Positions 8,571 to 17,071 of a DNA stretch of 52,385 bases are shown here, one piece after another (the first letter of the stretch is position 1; each line of letters starts with the position of its first letter). The stretch is from the NCBI GenBank assembly GCA_024102635.1, contig JAGFJO010000099.1:1-52385 (forward strand), read 5' to 3'. Made by a program: the position numbers and the translations under genes. The notes below the pieces were generated by a model. The model made no database searches. It saw nothing but the letters and a program-made list of their open reading frames with translations, and was not told the DNA's origin. Source of the DNA: Deltaproteobacteria bacterium (GTDB lineage: Bacteria; Bdellovibrionota_C; UBA2361; JAGFJO01).

Positions 8571-10088
8571 ATGAGTAAACAACTTGCCGCAGCCGCACTT
8601 GCAGTTCTAATTCTTCCCTCGCTCCTTAGTGCTCAATCGGATCGCTTCACGCTGCAATCACGATTCATCACCGCTAGTCAGTCGGCCGTTTTCACCGCGA
8701 ACCTTCCTGACTCTACCTTAGGGTGCAAGGTAGGCTTTTACTTAGCGGCAAAAAAATCGGCCCTTAGATCGCTGCGTCAGAAACATAAGTTTTTCGCTTT
8801 CGAAGCAAAAACGGCCCGCTCGCAGCTACAAGCTTCACAGCTGCCCGCAATAAAAGGAGCGCGGCAAAGCAAACGGCTGCACCTTCGAGCAAGCGCAGAG
8901 TGCAGCGGCGGAAGCCGCCTCTCGAACTTTGCCCGACTGAAAATCAGCTCCTCGCGCGGATCTGATTCTCTTAGTTTCGCCGAGTGGGTCGAGGAGCTTC
9001 GCGCCAGACTCCTTGCGCGCTACGTCGCATTAGAACCGGCCTTTCCATTAATTTCATTCTCCCGTCCCATTGATCTTCAACCGTTCTCGGACGGAAGCAA
9101 CCGTTTATTGATTGCCGAGCAAGCGGGGCGCCTATGGGCCATAATTAACGATTCTCAGGTCAGCCAACGCGAGCTGGTACTGGACATTTCCTCGAAGCTG
9201 GTGTTCGTCGATGAACAAGGCCTTCTTGCCGTTGCTCTTGATCCTGACTTTAGCAGCAACGGAGCTTTTTATCTTAACTACACCAGAGCTTCCGACGGAG
9301 CCACGGTGATAGCGCGCTATACGCTCAGTTCCTTCAGTCCCCCGGCTGCCGATCCATCAAGCGAGCAGATCTTGCTGACGGTGGAGCAGCCCTTTGCCAA
9401 TCACAACGGAGGCTCGCTGACCTTTGGGCCCGACGGATACCTTTATATCGCGCTAGGTGATGGCGGCTCTGCTGGCGATCCTTTGGGTCACGCTCAGAAC
9501 GGCCTTTCGCTGCTCGGCAAGATCCTGCGGATTGACGTTAGCAGTTCGGCAAGCGGCACTTACCAGATTCCTCAAGATAATCCGTTTGCCGGCAATCCAA
9601 GTTCATTTAGACCTGAGATCTTTGCGCTCGGCTTTAGAAATCCTTGGCGCATAAGTTTTGATTCTGTTTCCGGTCGGCTTTGGGCCGCGGACGTAGGACA
9701 GAGCGCACTGGAGGAGGTCGACATAGTGAGGAGTGGCAAGAATTATGGATGGAACGTTCTCGAGGGAAGCTCTTGCTATCAGAGCGCATCATGCCGACGG
9801 AAGGGAACCGTTTTGCCGGTCGCCGAGTACGGACACTCCGTCGGTCAATCAATTACAGGGGGGTATGTCTACCGGGGAGAATCAATTCCCGCTCTTGACG
9901 GCAGCTATCTCTATGGCGACTTCATCACCGGCAGGATTTTTGCTTTCAAAAAGGGAGGCCGAGCGATTGAGCTGATGAACACCGATATTAACATCAGCTC
10001 TTTCGGACAAGATCACAACAAGGAGCTCTTTCTCCTCTCTTATGGAGACGGCGAAGTTTACAAGTTCGTGCAGGAAGGCTTAAATTAG
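8571..10088 (+). CDS. exported PQQ-dependent sugar dehydrogenase-like protein (GSDH family)
   Basis: A 505-residue secreted protein. Residues 1-21 are a signal peptide (Lys3, Ala/Leu-rich core, cleavage near LLSAQ). Residues about 30-125 are an unassigned N-terminal region. From about 165 the sequence follows the glucose/sorbosone dehydrogenase six-bladed beta-propeller: EQGLLAVALDPDF, a NHNGGSLTFGPDGYLYIALGD stretch, LLGKILRIDV, ALGFRNPWR, DVGQSALEEVD and NYGWNVLEG. These are the motifs around the calcium and PQQ sites in soluble aldose dehydrogenases such as YliI/Asd. Likely an extracytoplasmic sugar or alcohol oxidase that needs externally supplied PQQ or an unknown cofactor; no pqq genes are in the window. 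Single gene, own promoter upstream, convergent with the LytM gene. Confidence 0.88.
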   Translation: MSKQLAAAALAVLILPSLLSAQSDRFTLQSRFITASQSAVFTANLPDSTLGCKVGFYLAAKKSALRSLRQKHKFFAFEAKTARSQLQASQLPAIKGARQSKRLHLRASAECSGGSRLSNFARLKISSSRGSDSLSFAEWVEELRARLLARYVALEPAFPLISFSRPIDLQPFSDGSNRLLIAEQAGRLWAIINDSQVSQRELVLDISSKLVFVDEQGLLAVALDPDFSSNGAFYLNYTRASDGATVIARYTLSSFSPPAADPSSEQILLTVEQPFANHNGGSLTFGPDGYLYIALGDGGSAGDPLGHAQNGLSLLGKILRIDVSSSASGTYQIPQDNPFAGNPSSFRPEIFALGFRNPWRISFDSVSGRLWAADVGQSALEEVDIVRSGKNYGWNVLEGSSCYQSASCRRKGTVLPVAEYGHSVGQSITGGYVYRGESIPALDGSYLYGDFITGRIFAFKKGGRAIELMNTDINISSFGQDHNKELFLLSYGDGEVYKFVQEGLN

Positions 10089-10154
10089 AATGCAAAAGAC
10101 CTTTGTGTCTTCGACAGGCTCTGTTACTGAAGCAACCTCACCGGGCGAGGGCAG

Positions 10155-11639
10155 TTAGCCCAGGGGCATATAAACCGGAATTCCGAGCGCTTTTTTTAGA
10201 TCGTTCAGCTTGCCTATAATATGGGCGTAGAACCAGTTGGCTTCCCACCACTCGCGCGGGTCGACCGGCACGCCCTGCACGCGGATCTCGAAGTGAACAT
10301 GCGGCTGGCGGGCGAATCCGCTGCTTCCCATTATTCCGATTGGCTGACCTCTGCTGACCTCAATCCCGCGCCGCACCAGCGGCCTCTCAAGCGATGAATA
10401 GAGCGAGGCGACCCCCAAGCCATGATCAATCGCTACAGTCCAGCCAAGAACACCCACCTCTTCGGCTAACACCACGATGCCGTCATTCGTTGCAAGCACC
10501 TCGCGCCGCTCATCGGTTACGACGAGATCCTCTCCTCGATTGACGTATTTTCCGATCGACTCTCCGTTGTATTTGAACGTCACCACGTCCGAGAATGATA
10601 AGATGCTTTTAGACATCTGCCTGAAAAACGGCTCCTTCCAATACGCATCATTGCGCAGATTCTTTGACAACACGGACGTAATCTCGGCCTCGTTTAAGGC
10701 TCGCAACTTTTCGTTTGCTGTTTTAAAGTCTTCAAGCAAGTTGTCCTGCCGATTCTCGGCGTCACGCGGGGCGGAGCTTTCGCCACTCTGGCGCTTGGAG
10801 CGGTACTGTTCCGCCATCCCTACAATTTTCTCCCTCAAAAACTGCTCACTGATCTCGAGGGTGATCTCGCGCTGGGTGCGACCGGCCACCTTATTATAGA
10901 AGGTGCCGGAGATCGCATTCCCTACCTTATCTTCTGCAAACACTTTTACCGGCAGAGTCGCGCTATCATCTAAGCCGACGGCATAAACGGCCGCAAATAA
11001 GCTTTGATCGCTAAGCGCCTTGTCTAGGCCGGAGGCCGGAAATCCGAGAAAGGCCTTACTCCCCACCTTGATGCCCGATACCGCCAAGTTTTCATCATAG
11101 GCCTTGTAGAAGACTAACTGAGCTCCACCATGCCGCGCATTGTGCTGGGTGGAGAGAACTTCAACTCTCGGTTTACGGAAGTCAACCTGAATAGGCATGC
11201 TCGCCTCGGAAGGAGTGCTCCAAAAACTTCTGTCAAAAGCACGGATCTCTAAAAATGCAGTGCCTTCGCTCAGACCGCTTTTCTCTCCATCAAACTCAAT
11301 CAGCACCTCTTCTTGTTTCTTCCCCCTTGGACTGATTCTCTTTAACTCGTTGACGGAGGTCTTTTGCCGCATGCGCACGACTATTTCGTCCAACCCGGCC
11401 CCTGAGTCGGTCACTTCGAAGCGGATGCTGACCGGGAATGACCCCACCCCACGCAGTCCCTCCTTGGCGGTAATGACAGGAGGATTTCTCTCTAAAAAAT
11501 TGCGATATAGATCAGTCCAACCGGCGCCGGCAATCGGAACTATCAAGCAGATCACCACGAGTATTATGAAATGCTTGAGGCGGATCAGCCTCGGCCTCGG
11601 CTCGGGTTCGTTATTATAGGAATCAATAGGATCGTTCAA
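10155..11639 (-). CDS. membrane-anchored LytM/M23 domain protein, catalytically degenerate
   Basis: 494 residues with one N-terminal transmembrane helix (about 23-42) and a periplasmic remainder. Residues 55-255 look like beta-sandwich domains. Residues 295-335 form a charged helical stretch, and an M23/LytM domain lies at about 345-465. The domain end is canonical (PHVHFEI, His447/His449). However, the first zinc ligand of the HxGxD motif is Asn367 (NRGED, Asp371 kept), and the catalytic YxHL motif reads YSSL (Ser416). It therefore probably lacks peptidase activity. EnvC and NlpD are precedents: inactive LytM proteins that activate periplasmic amidases during cell separation. Located just downstream of the RpoH-like gene (23 bases), so possibly co-transcribed with it. 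Whether it regulates an amidase is inference. Confidence 0.85.
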   Translation of the reverse strand: MNDPIDSYNNEPEPRPRLIRLKHFIILVVICLIVPIAGAGWTDLYRNFLERNPPVITAKEGLRGVGSFPVSIRFEVTDSGAGLDEIVVRMRQKTSVNELKRISPRGKKQEEVLIEFDGEKSGLSEGTAFLEIRAFDRSFWSTPSEASMPIQVDFRKPRVEVLSTQHNARHGGAQLVFYKAYDENLAVSGIKVGSKAFLGFPASGLDKALSDQSLFAAVYAVGLDDSATLPVKVFAEDKVGNAISGTFYNKVAGRTQREITLEISEQFLREKIVGMAEQYRSKRQSGESSAPRDAENRQDNLLEDFKTANEKLRALNEAEITSVLSKNLRNDAYWKEPFFRQMSKSILSFSDVVTFKYNGESIGKYVNRGEDLVVTDERREVLATNDGIVVLAEEVGVLGWTVAIDHGLGVASLYSSLERPLVRRGIEVSRGQPIGIMGSSGFARQPHVHFEIRVQGVPVDPREWWEANWFYAHIIGKLNDLKKALGIPVYMPLG

Positions 11640-11662
11640 AGGGCTTGTCTCAGTGATGCAAC

Positions 11663-12745
11663 CTACTCAAAATCGAAACTTTCGGCCAGGCCTAGCCTGC
11701 TCAGCAAAAACGACTTCAGCTTTTCTTTAATTTTCTGCTCTATCTGCCGCACTCTCTCTTTACTCAAAGAGAGTTTCTCGGCGATTTCATGAAGGGTCGC
11801 TTTCTCCTCTGAAAGCATCCGCTCCCTGAATATTATAAGCTCTTTTTCCTTGAGTGTAGAGGCAAATTCTTCCAATCCTTGCGCCAGATTGCGCTGCATC
11901 TCCTTGCGCACAACCAAATCTTCCGCTGTCAACTCGCCGGAGGGCAGCACGTTCAGCAGATTGCCGTCCGAGTCATCGCTAACAGGGCCGTCAACACTGA
12001 TATCAGGCGAAGAAAGACGTTGTTCCATCTCTACTACGTCGCTCTCTCTTACGTTCAATTTTTCAGCCAAAAGCTTAGGCTCGGGCCGGAATCCCTCTCG
12101 CTCGAGCTTCTCGCGCTCCTTCTTAAGATTAAAAAACAGCTTGCGTTGAGCTTGGGTAGTTCCGATTTTGACCAGCCGCCAATTAGCTATTACGAACCGG
12201 ATAATATAGGCCTTAATCCACCATACGGCGTAAGAGGGGAAGCGCACCCCGCGATAGGGGTCGAAGTTTCGAACCGCCTCCATAAGTCCTATATTACCCT
12301 CTTGAACTAGATCGAGGAGCGAGCGTGCGGCTCTCTCGTATTCACGGGCCAACTTAACTACAAGCCACAGGTTACTCGTTATAAGCTTGTAGGCCGCTTC
12401 CACGTCCTTATTCTCGTAATAGCGCACCGCAAGCGCGGATTCTTCTTCGCGCGTCAAATGCGGGTAGCGGCTTATCTCATTTAAGTAAGCAGTGAGAGCG
12501 TCGTAGCGAACAAGGCCACCCGGCTCTCGCCCGCTCTCGCTCTCCAGAGCAGGCAGCGAGCTGTCGTACTCCTCGATCTCGTCACTCTCCGCCGGGAGGA
12601 CCTCGACTTCATCCGGCGTAACTTCGCTCTCGGTCTCCTCAGCCGCTACTACTTCGGCAGGGGCGGCTTCGATATCCTCGGAAACCGAACCGGAGGTAGC
12701 GGCCACCACTCCATCCTTTTTCCTCCCCTTTTTACTTCGTGCCAT
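11663..12745 (-). CDS. rpoH: RpoH-like alternative sigma factor
   Basis: A sigma-70 family factor (360 aa). Residues 1-80 are an acidic, low-complexity extension (Glu/Val/Ala-rich) that standard RpoH lacks. Region 1.2 starts at YLNEISRYPHL, and region 2 contains LVQEGNIGLMEAVRNFDPYRG, the core-binding part. The segment NWRLVKIGTTQAQRKLFFNL is the RpoH box that distinguishes sigma-32 from RpoD. Region 4 ends with an HTH (LHEIAEKLSLSKERVRQIEQ). It probably directs heat-shock or envelope-stress transcription. An -35/-10 pair lies upstream. The gene is followed after 23 bases by the LytM gene. A general group 3 sigma is the alternative, but the RpoH box argues against it. Confidence 0.88.
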   Translation of the reverse strand: MARSKKGRKKDGVVAATSGSVSEDIEAAPAEVVAAEETESEVTPDEVEVLPAESDEIEEYDSSLPALESESGREPGGLVRYDALTAYLNEISRYPHLTREEESALAVRYYENKDVEAAYKLITSNLWLVVKLAREYERAARSLLDLVQEGNIGLMEAVRNFDPYRGVRFPSYAVWWIKAYIIRFVIANWRLVKIGTTQAQRKLFFNLKKEREKLEREGFRPEPKLLAEKLNVRESDVVEMEQRLSSPDISVDGPVSDDSDGNLLNVLPSGELTAEDLVVRKEMQRNLAQGLEEFASTLKEKELIIFRERMLSEEKATLHEIAEKLSLSKERVRQIEQKIKEKLKSFLLSRLGLAESFDFE

Positions 12746-12793
12746 AACAATGTGACGCTTTTCTGTTGTGCCGTACGCCGTTTTCCTTGCCTA

Positions 12794-12822
12794 AACATAT
12801 CCTAGCGTGGCTGCGTGTGCAA
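12794..12822 (-). promoter_or_regulatory. sigma-70 promoter of the RpoH-like gene
   Basis: On the minus strand: TTGCAC (12822-12817), 17-base spacer, TATGTT (12799-12794), 48 bases before the ATG at 12745. Good -35 and spacing, moderate -10. Confidence 0.5.
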
Positions 12823-12858
12823 AAACAGAACCATCCTTCCACAGTTCCCTTGCTCTTC

Positions 12859-12888
12859 TTGACTGGCCTAAATCGATCTGCCACTAAT
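12859..12888 (+). promoter_or_regulatory. putative promoter of the thioredoxin-like lipoprotein gene
   Basis: TTGACT (12859-12864), 18-base spacer, ACTAAT (12883-12888), about 48 bases before the ATG at 12936. The -35 is near-consensus and the -10 moderate. A TATATT at about 12902 is an alternative -10 without a matching -35. Confidence 0.4.
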
Positions 12889-12935
12889 AGGGCTGTCTTG
12901 TTATATTTTTTCAGATCAATTTATAAGTCATCTCC

Positions 12936-13451
12936 ATGTGGTCATTTACTAAAACTCTATTCATCACTCTAACGGCAGCCTGCTTGACTCTTTCAGGATG
13001 CGCAACCAGTAGCGCCGACAAAGGGTTAGTGGGCAAGGAGGTTCCATATGTTAGGTTTCAATCGCTCGACGGCGAGTGGAGAGTGTTGGATGAATTTCGC
13101 GGGAAAGATACGGTCCTCGTATTTTGGGCCGCTTGGTGCTCTCGATCGAGATCCGCGCTTCAAGGATTAAATCAGTTGGCGCGCCGCAGTCATGGGCGCG
13201 ACGACCGCGTCTTTATCGCTGTAAACATAGACAAACAGGAAGACGAGGAGAAGTTTAGAAGTTTCGTTCGCGACGTTCCAATTGATTCATTCCTGCACTC
13301 TTATTCCGGCAATGATGTGTACGACGAGGCCTTTGTCAGAATGAATGGCGAAGAGCTGCCGCATATCTTCATTATCGATAAGACCGGCAAAGTCGCCGAC
13401 GTGGGTCATAGCGACAAGTTCGTCTATGAGCACTTCAATGAGATGAAGTAG
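12936..13451 (+). CDS. thioredoxin-like (TlpA/ResA type) lipoprotein with single active-site Cys
   Basis: 171 residues. A lipoprotein signal ends in LSGC (Cys22). The following domain has the TlpA/AhpC-TSA layout: VPYVRFQSLDGEWRVLDEF, then VLVFWAAWC, then FIAVNID, then a conserved Pro in the LPHIFIIDKTGKV segment. The redox site is unusual: the motif reads W-C68-S-R-S71, so the second Cys of CxxC is Ser. It cannot act as a classical dithiol reductase. Possibilities are a monothiol role, a binding function or loss of activity. There is no clear Shine-Dalgarno before the ATG. It stands alone between rpoH (divergent) and the GT-C-like gene (convergent). Confidence 0.82.
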   Translation: MWSFTKTLFITLTAACLTLSGCATSSADKGLVGKEVPYVRFQSLDGEWRVLDEFRGKDTVLVFWAAWCSRSRSALQGLNQLARRSHGRDDRVFIAVNIDKQEDEEKFRSFVRDVPIDSFLHSYSGNDVYDEAFVRMNGEELPHIFIIDKTGKVADVGHSDKFVYEHFNEMK

Positions 13452-13475
13452 CTCCTCGCGCGCTGCCGCTGACGT

Positions 13476-15017
13476 TTACTTATAAGCTTTGATAGCAGTG
13501 TATCCGCTTGAAAGCTGAAGTGAAACGTGGCGGCTGCTCACCAGCGGCTTATCAGCCGTCGAACCGTAATTGATATTTTTTTTGGGGTTGGCGTATATCT
13601 CAAACACTTCGTCGGCGGCTACAACCGGCCAGCTTTGCTTCCGGCAATAGGAGCATCCTGTGCCCTTCATGGCAAGCACAATATCCGTGGTTTCAGCGAG
13701 TGAGTCAGCCAGTTCGCCGCCCTCCCCGTAGAAGAGGTCGAAGTTAGCACGCACGTCTTCATCGCTGTAAAGAGTCACAAAGCGTCCATCAAGCGAGACT
13801 CTAACCCACGGAAAGGAGCTCCAGAGCACGTACGCGCCCCAATCAAGCGGGACTGCTACGTTCAAGACCCTTCCAGCAGCCATCTGTTCCATCAACGGCG
13901 CGGCGTTGGTCGGATACTCTTGCTTATCGAAGTAAATGGCGGTTCCGTTGCGTGCAAGAAAGCCGGTTTTCAGGCCAAGTTGCAGCATGGCTAAGGCCAA
14001 GGCAGCTGCCTGCATCGACCTTAGTGATATCTGCGAAAACGAGAAAATTGCGCGCTTATTAACCCAATCAATTAAAGAGCCGATCTGTTGCGACAGTGCC
14101 GGAGCAGCTATCACCGCAAAAAGCGCCGCATGCCGCTGATGTTTAGCCGAAAGATATAGTCCTATAAATACAAGAGCCGCCTCATAACCGCGGATTCTCC
14201 ATGCACCAAACCAGGGCAGAGAGATCAGCGATAATGCGGCCAAAAGCAGAAACGGAAGATGGTCTCTGGTTATAGCCATCGACTGCCACTCGGAGATCGG
14301 ATGATGAGCCCCAAGCTCCGTCACAATATAGCTATGCAGTTCGGTCCCGAGCGGAGTAATCAACGTCCCGGCGGCACAAACCGAAATGAAGGCGGACATC
14401 GATAGAAAGTTCCCCTCTTTGAAAGCCACCTGCCAACACGCAAAGAGCAGAGAAATCCCCAATCCCGCTACGAATCCCGCATGAAGGTTGGCCCAGAGGG
14501 GAAAAAGTAGCACCAGCACGAGCGCGCCCGCTAAGCGCAAGCGCTCATTGCGAAGCCAGCTATCTAAAATGGATAGCTGCAGCGCAAGGAAGAAGTAAGT
14601 GAAGATTTGCGGGCGAATTGAAAAGCCGCGTGCCATCGCGGCGACTATCAAGACCATTAGAAGCGAGAGGACCGCCTTTTGTTTGATGCGGCGGGCGGAG
14701 ATTCCGTATAACAGCCACACCGTTCCAAGGCCGAGAGATGTTTTAAATAGCAGCAGCGATCCGTTGCCTCCGGTTTCCCAGATCGCAGCGAATATGAGCT
14801 GCGAAAGCCATTCATGATTCACCCATTCGTTTGAAAGTGCCGTGTAAGAAAAAATATCGCTTTGAGGTATTGAGCCGCTGTTTAAGATTAGACCGCCGCT
14901 AAGGAGATGGATAAAGAGGTCGTTATCCGCCTCTCCTCCCGAGAGAAAGTAAAGTGCACTAGAGCATATTAGAGCTGTCCAAACCCAATCAAATTTCGAT
15001 GCACGCACCCCCTTCAC
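13476..15017 (-). CDS. polytopic membrane protein, GT-C glycosyltransferase-like
   Basis: 513 residues with about ten hydrophobic helices spread over residues 10-360, and a soluble C-terminal domain of about 130 residues. The first loop carries an acidic motif and the sequence SGSIPQSDIFSYTALSNEWVNHEWL. This pattern (D-x-F-S-Y-T ... W-x-N-H-E-W-L) recurs in a large family of uncharacterised GT-C-like membrane proteins. Lipid-linked sugar transfer to protein or polysaccharide is a guess from fold-level resemblance; no partner genes sit beside it. The C-terminal domain contains CSYC, but no zinc motif is evident. ATG at 15017. Confidence 0.7.
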   Translation of the reverse strand: MKGVRASKFDWVWTALICSSALYFLSGGEADNDLFIHLLSGGLILNSGSIPQSDIFSYTALSNEWVNHEWLSQLIFAAIWETGGNGSLLLFKTSLGLGTVWLLYGISARRIKQKAVLSLLMVLIVAAMARGFSIRPQIFTYFFLALQLSILDSWLRNERLRLAGALVLVLLFPLWANLHAGFVAGLGISLLFACWQVAFKEGNFLSMSAFISVCAAGTLITPLGTELHSYIVTELGAHHPISEWQSMAITRDHLPFLLLAALSLISLPWFGAWRIRGYEAALVFIGLYLSAKHQRHAALFAVIAAPALSQQIGSLIDWVNKRAIFSFSQISLRSMQAAALALAMLQLGLKTGFLARNGTAIYFDKQEYPTNAAPLMEQMAAGRVLNVAVPLDWGAYVLWSSFPWVRVSLDGRFVTLYSDEDVRANFDLFYGEGGELADSLAETTDIVLAMKGTGCSYCRKQSWPVVAADEVFEIYANPKKNINYGSTADKPLVSSRHVSLQLSSGYTAIKAYK

Positions 15018-15199
15018 ATACCCTCTATTGTGCCGTTACGCTTGCTAGTTCGCCTCATGGCTAAAAGTGCTTTACCGCATCAACTATTTAGCCGGATCTG
15101 CAGGTCTAATTAACGACCAAAATACCCGCAGTAGACTCATCGGCCGAAAGAGTCCTACAACTTAAAAGTTTTCAAGTTCTTATCCTTAGCTGCCGAATA

Positions 15200-15234
15200 T
15201 TGTCACCAGGGGAGAATTTTTGCCACTGTGACAA
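15200..15234. promoter_or_regulatory. TTGTCAC...GTGACAA inverted repeat upstream of pilB
   Basis: TTGTCAC (15200-15206) and GTGACAA (15228-15234) form a perfect 7-base inverted repeat with 28-base centre spacing. It shares the TGAC/GTCA core with the repeat cluster upstream of pilA, so both may be sites for the same regulator. Confidence 0.45.
15209..15224 (+). promoter_or_regulatory. possible weak sigma-54 promoter of pilB
   Basis: GG at 15210-15211, ten bases, GC at 15222-15223, with TTTGC at the -12 side. The spacing fits -24/-12, but the -24 half is AGGGGA rather than TGGCAC, so this is tentative. It lies between the two arms of the TGAC inverted repeat, 57 bases before pilB. Confidence 0.3.
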
Positions 15235-15279
15235 ATTTTAGTTAGCACCGCAGCCCCTACCTTTTAAGAGAGAATTGAT

Positions 15280-16974
15280 ATGGCTTCCCGCATCGGAGAG
15301 ATGTTGGTGCGAGCAGGGCTGATCACTCAAGATCAGCTCGCCAAATCGCTTGAGGCGCAGCGAAGCAGCGGCGGATTTCTCGGCGGTCACCTGGTCAAAC
15401 TGGGCTATATCTCAGAAGACGATCTAACCGACACGATCTCTAAGCAGTACGGAGTTCAGATAGTCCAACTCGACGATGTCACGATTCCAGATACTGTGAT
15501 GTCTCTTATTCCTCAAAACCTGGCTCTTAAGTATGGCGTGATTCCTCTAGTAAAGACTGAGTCAGCGCTCAAAGTTGCAGTTGTTGACCCCAGCAACATA
15601 GTTGCGCTGAACGATATTAAATTTATTACCGGACTAGATGTGCAGGTGACGGTAGCTCCTGAAAGCTCCGTTAAAGCTCTTCAGGAGCGGCTGTATGAGA
15701 ATGCCGTTTCCTACGACAGCATCATCAGCGATCTGGAAGTGGAGGACGTTGAGGTCGTTGATTCAAGCGAAGTCGTTGATCTGAACGAGCTTGAAAAAGC
15801 CAGCGAAGACGCGCCAGTTGTAAAGCTCGTTAATGCAATTCTGGCCGACTCCATTAAGAAGTCAGCTTCTGACGTTCATATCGAGCCATATGAAAAGACT
15901 TTTCGAGTGCGGTTCAGGATCGACGGTGTTCTTTACGAGATAATGAAACCGCCGCCAAAACTTAAGAACGCCATAACTTCCCGAATAAAAATAATGGCAA
16001 GCCTTGATATCGCAGAGAGGAGGCTCCCTCAAGACGGACGCATCAAGCTTAAGCTGGGCACGACTAAAGAGATGGATTTCCGCGTAAACGTGCTGCCGAC
16101 TCTCTTCGGCGAAAAAGTGGTGTTGCGCCTACTAGATAAATCCAACCTGCAACTAGACATGACCAAGCTCGGGTTCGAGCCAAGTCAGCTCGCCGATTTT
16201 CAGAATGCCATCAGCAAGCCGCACGGAATGGTGCTTGTTACCGGACCTACCGGCTCCGGTAAAACTACCACTCTTTACTCCGCGCTGGCAGAGCTGAATA
16301 AAACCACTACCAATATCAGCACTGCCGAGGATCCAGTGGAGTTCAACCTGGCCGGCATTAATCAGGCGCAGATGCATGAAGATATCGGCTTTAATTTCGC
16401 GGCAGCGCTGCGAGCATTTCTGCGGCAGGATCCGGACGTCATAATGGTGGGCGAGATAAGAGATTATGAAACGGCCGAGATCTCCATTAAAGCTTCTCTT
16501 ACCGGTCATCTAGTTCTCTCTACCGTTCACACTAACGATGCGCCGTCCACCATTAACAGACTTTTGAATATGGGTGTCGAGCCTTTTCTGGTTGCCTCAT
16601 CGATTAATCTCATACTTGCACAGCGCCTCGCGCGGCGTGTTTGCCCGCATTGCATGGAGGACGTGCAGATCAACCCCGAAGTCCTGGTGAACATCGGAAT
16701 ACCGGCAGAAGAAGCGCTGCACATCAAGGTCAAGCAGGGTAAGGGGTGCGAACGCTGCTCGAATACCGGCTACAAAGGCCGGATTGCTCTGTATGAAGTT
16801 ATGCCGATGTCGGAAGAGATTCGCGAATTCGTTTTAAACGGAGCCTCGGCAACGGAGATTAAACGAGAGGCGATCAGACTTGGAATGATGAGCCTTCGGC
16901 AATCCGGGCTGATTAGGCTCAAGCAGGGAGTAACCACTATTGAAGAGGTGTTGAGGGTTACAGCGGGAGAGTAA
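15280..16974 (+). CDS. pilB: type IV pilus extension ATPase PilB
   Basis: Cytoplasmic hexameric ATPase of the GspE/PilB family (564 aa) that powers pilus extension. The MshEN-type N-terminal domain covers about 1-150 (IGEMLVRAGLIT, LGGHLVKLGYI). The ATPase core has Walker A GPTGSGKT (322-329), the Asp box, a Walker B region around DPDVIMVGEIRD, and a His box in LSTVHTNDAPS. A zinc site is formed by CPHC (455/458) and CERC (490/493), a PilB hallmark. ATG at 15280 with AAGAGAG upstream. First gene of pilB-pilC-regulator. PilT is absent from the window. GspE of a type II system is the alternative; the adjacent pilA makes pilus more likely. Confidence 0.95.
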   Translation: MASRIGEMLVRAGLITQDQLAKSLEAQRSSGGFLGGHLVKLGYISEDDLTDTISKQYGVQIVQLDDVTIPDTVMSLIPQNLALKYGVIPLVKTESALKVAVVDPSNIVALNDIKFITGLDVQVTVAPESSVKALQERLYENAVSYDSIISDLEVEDVEVVDSSEVVDLNELEKASEDAPVVKLVNAILADSIKKSASDVHIEPYEKTFRVRFRIDGVLYEIMKPPPKLKNAITSRIKIMASLDIAERRLPQDGRIKLKLGTTKEMDFRVNVLPTLFGEKVVLRLLDKSNLQLDMTKLGFEPSQLADFQNAISKPHGMVLVTGPTGSGKTTTLYSALAELNKTTTNISTAEDPVEFNLAGINQAQMHEDIGFNFAAALRAFLRQDPDVIMVGEIRDYETAEISIKASLTGHLVLSTVHTNDAPSTINRLLNMGVEPFLVASSINLILAQRLARRVCPHCMEDVQINPEVLVNIGIPAEEALHIKVKQGKGCERCSNTGYKGRIALYEVMPMSEEIREFVLNGASATEIKREAIRLGMMSLRQSGLIRLKQGVTTIEEVLRVTAGE

Positions 16975-17071
16975 CGGCGATTTAGCAACTAATGGCTTTT
17001 TCGGCCGATAGAGAGAGGGGCGACACTGAAAGCTGAGGTGTTTAGAAGCTTTAAATAATCGGGGGTTTGCT

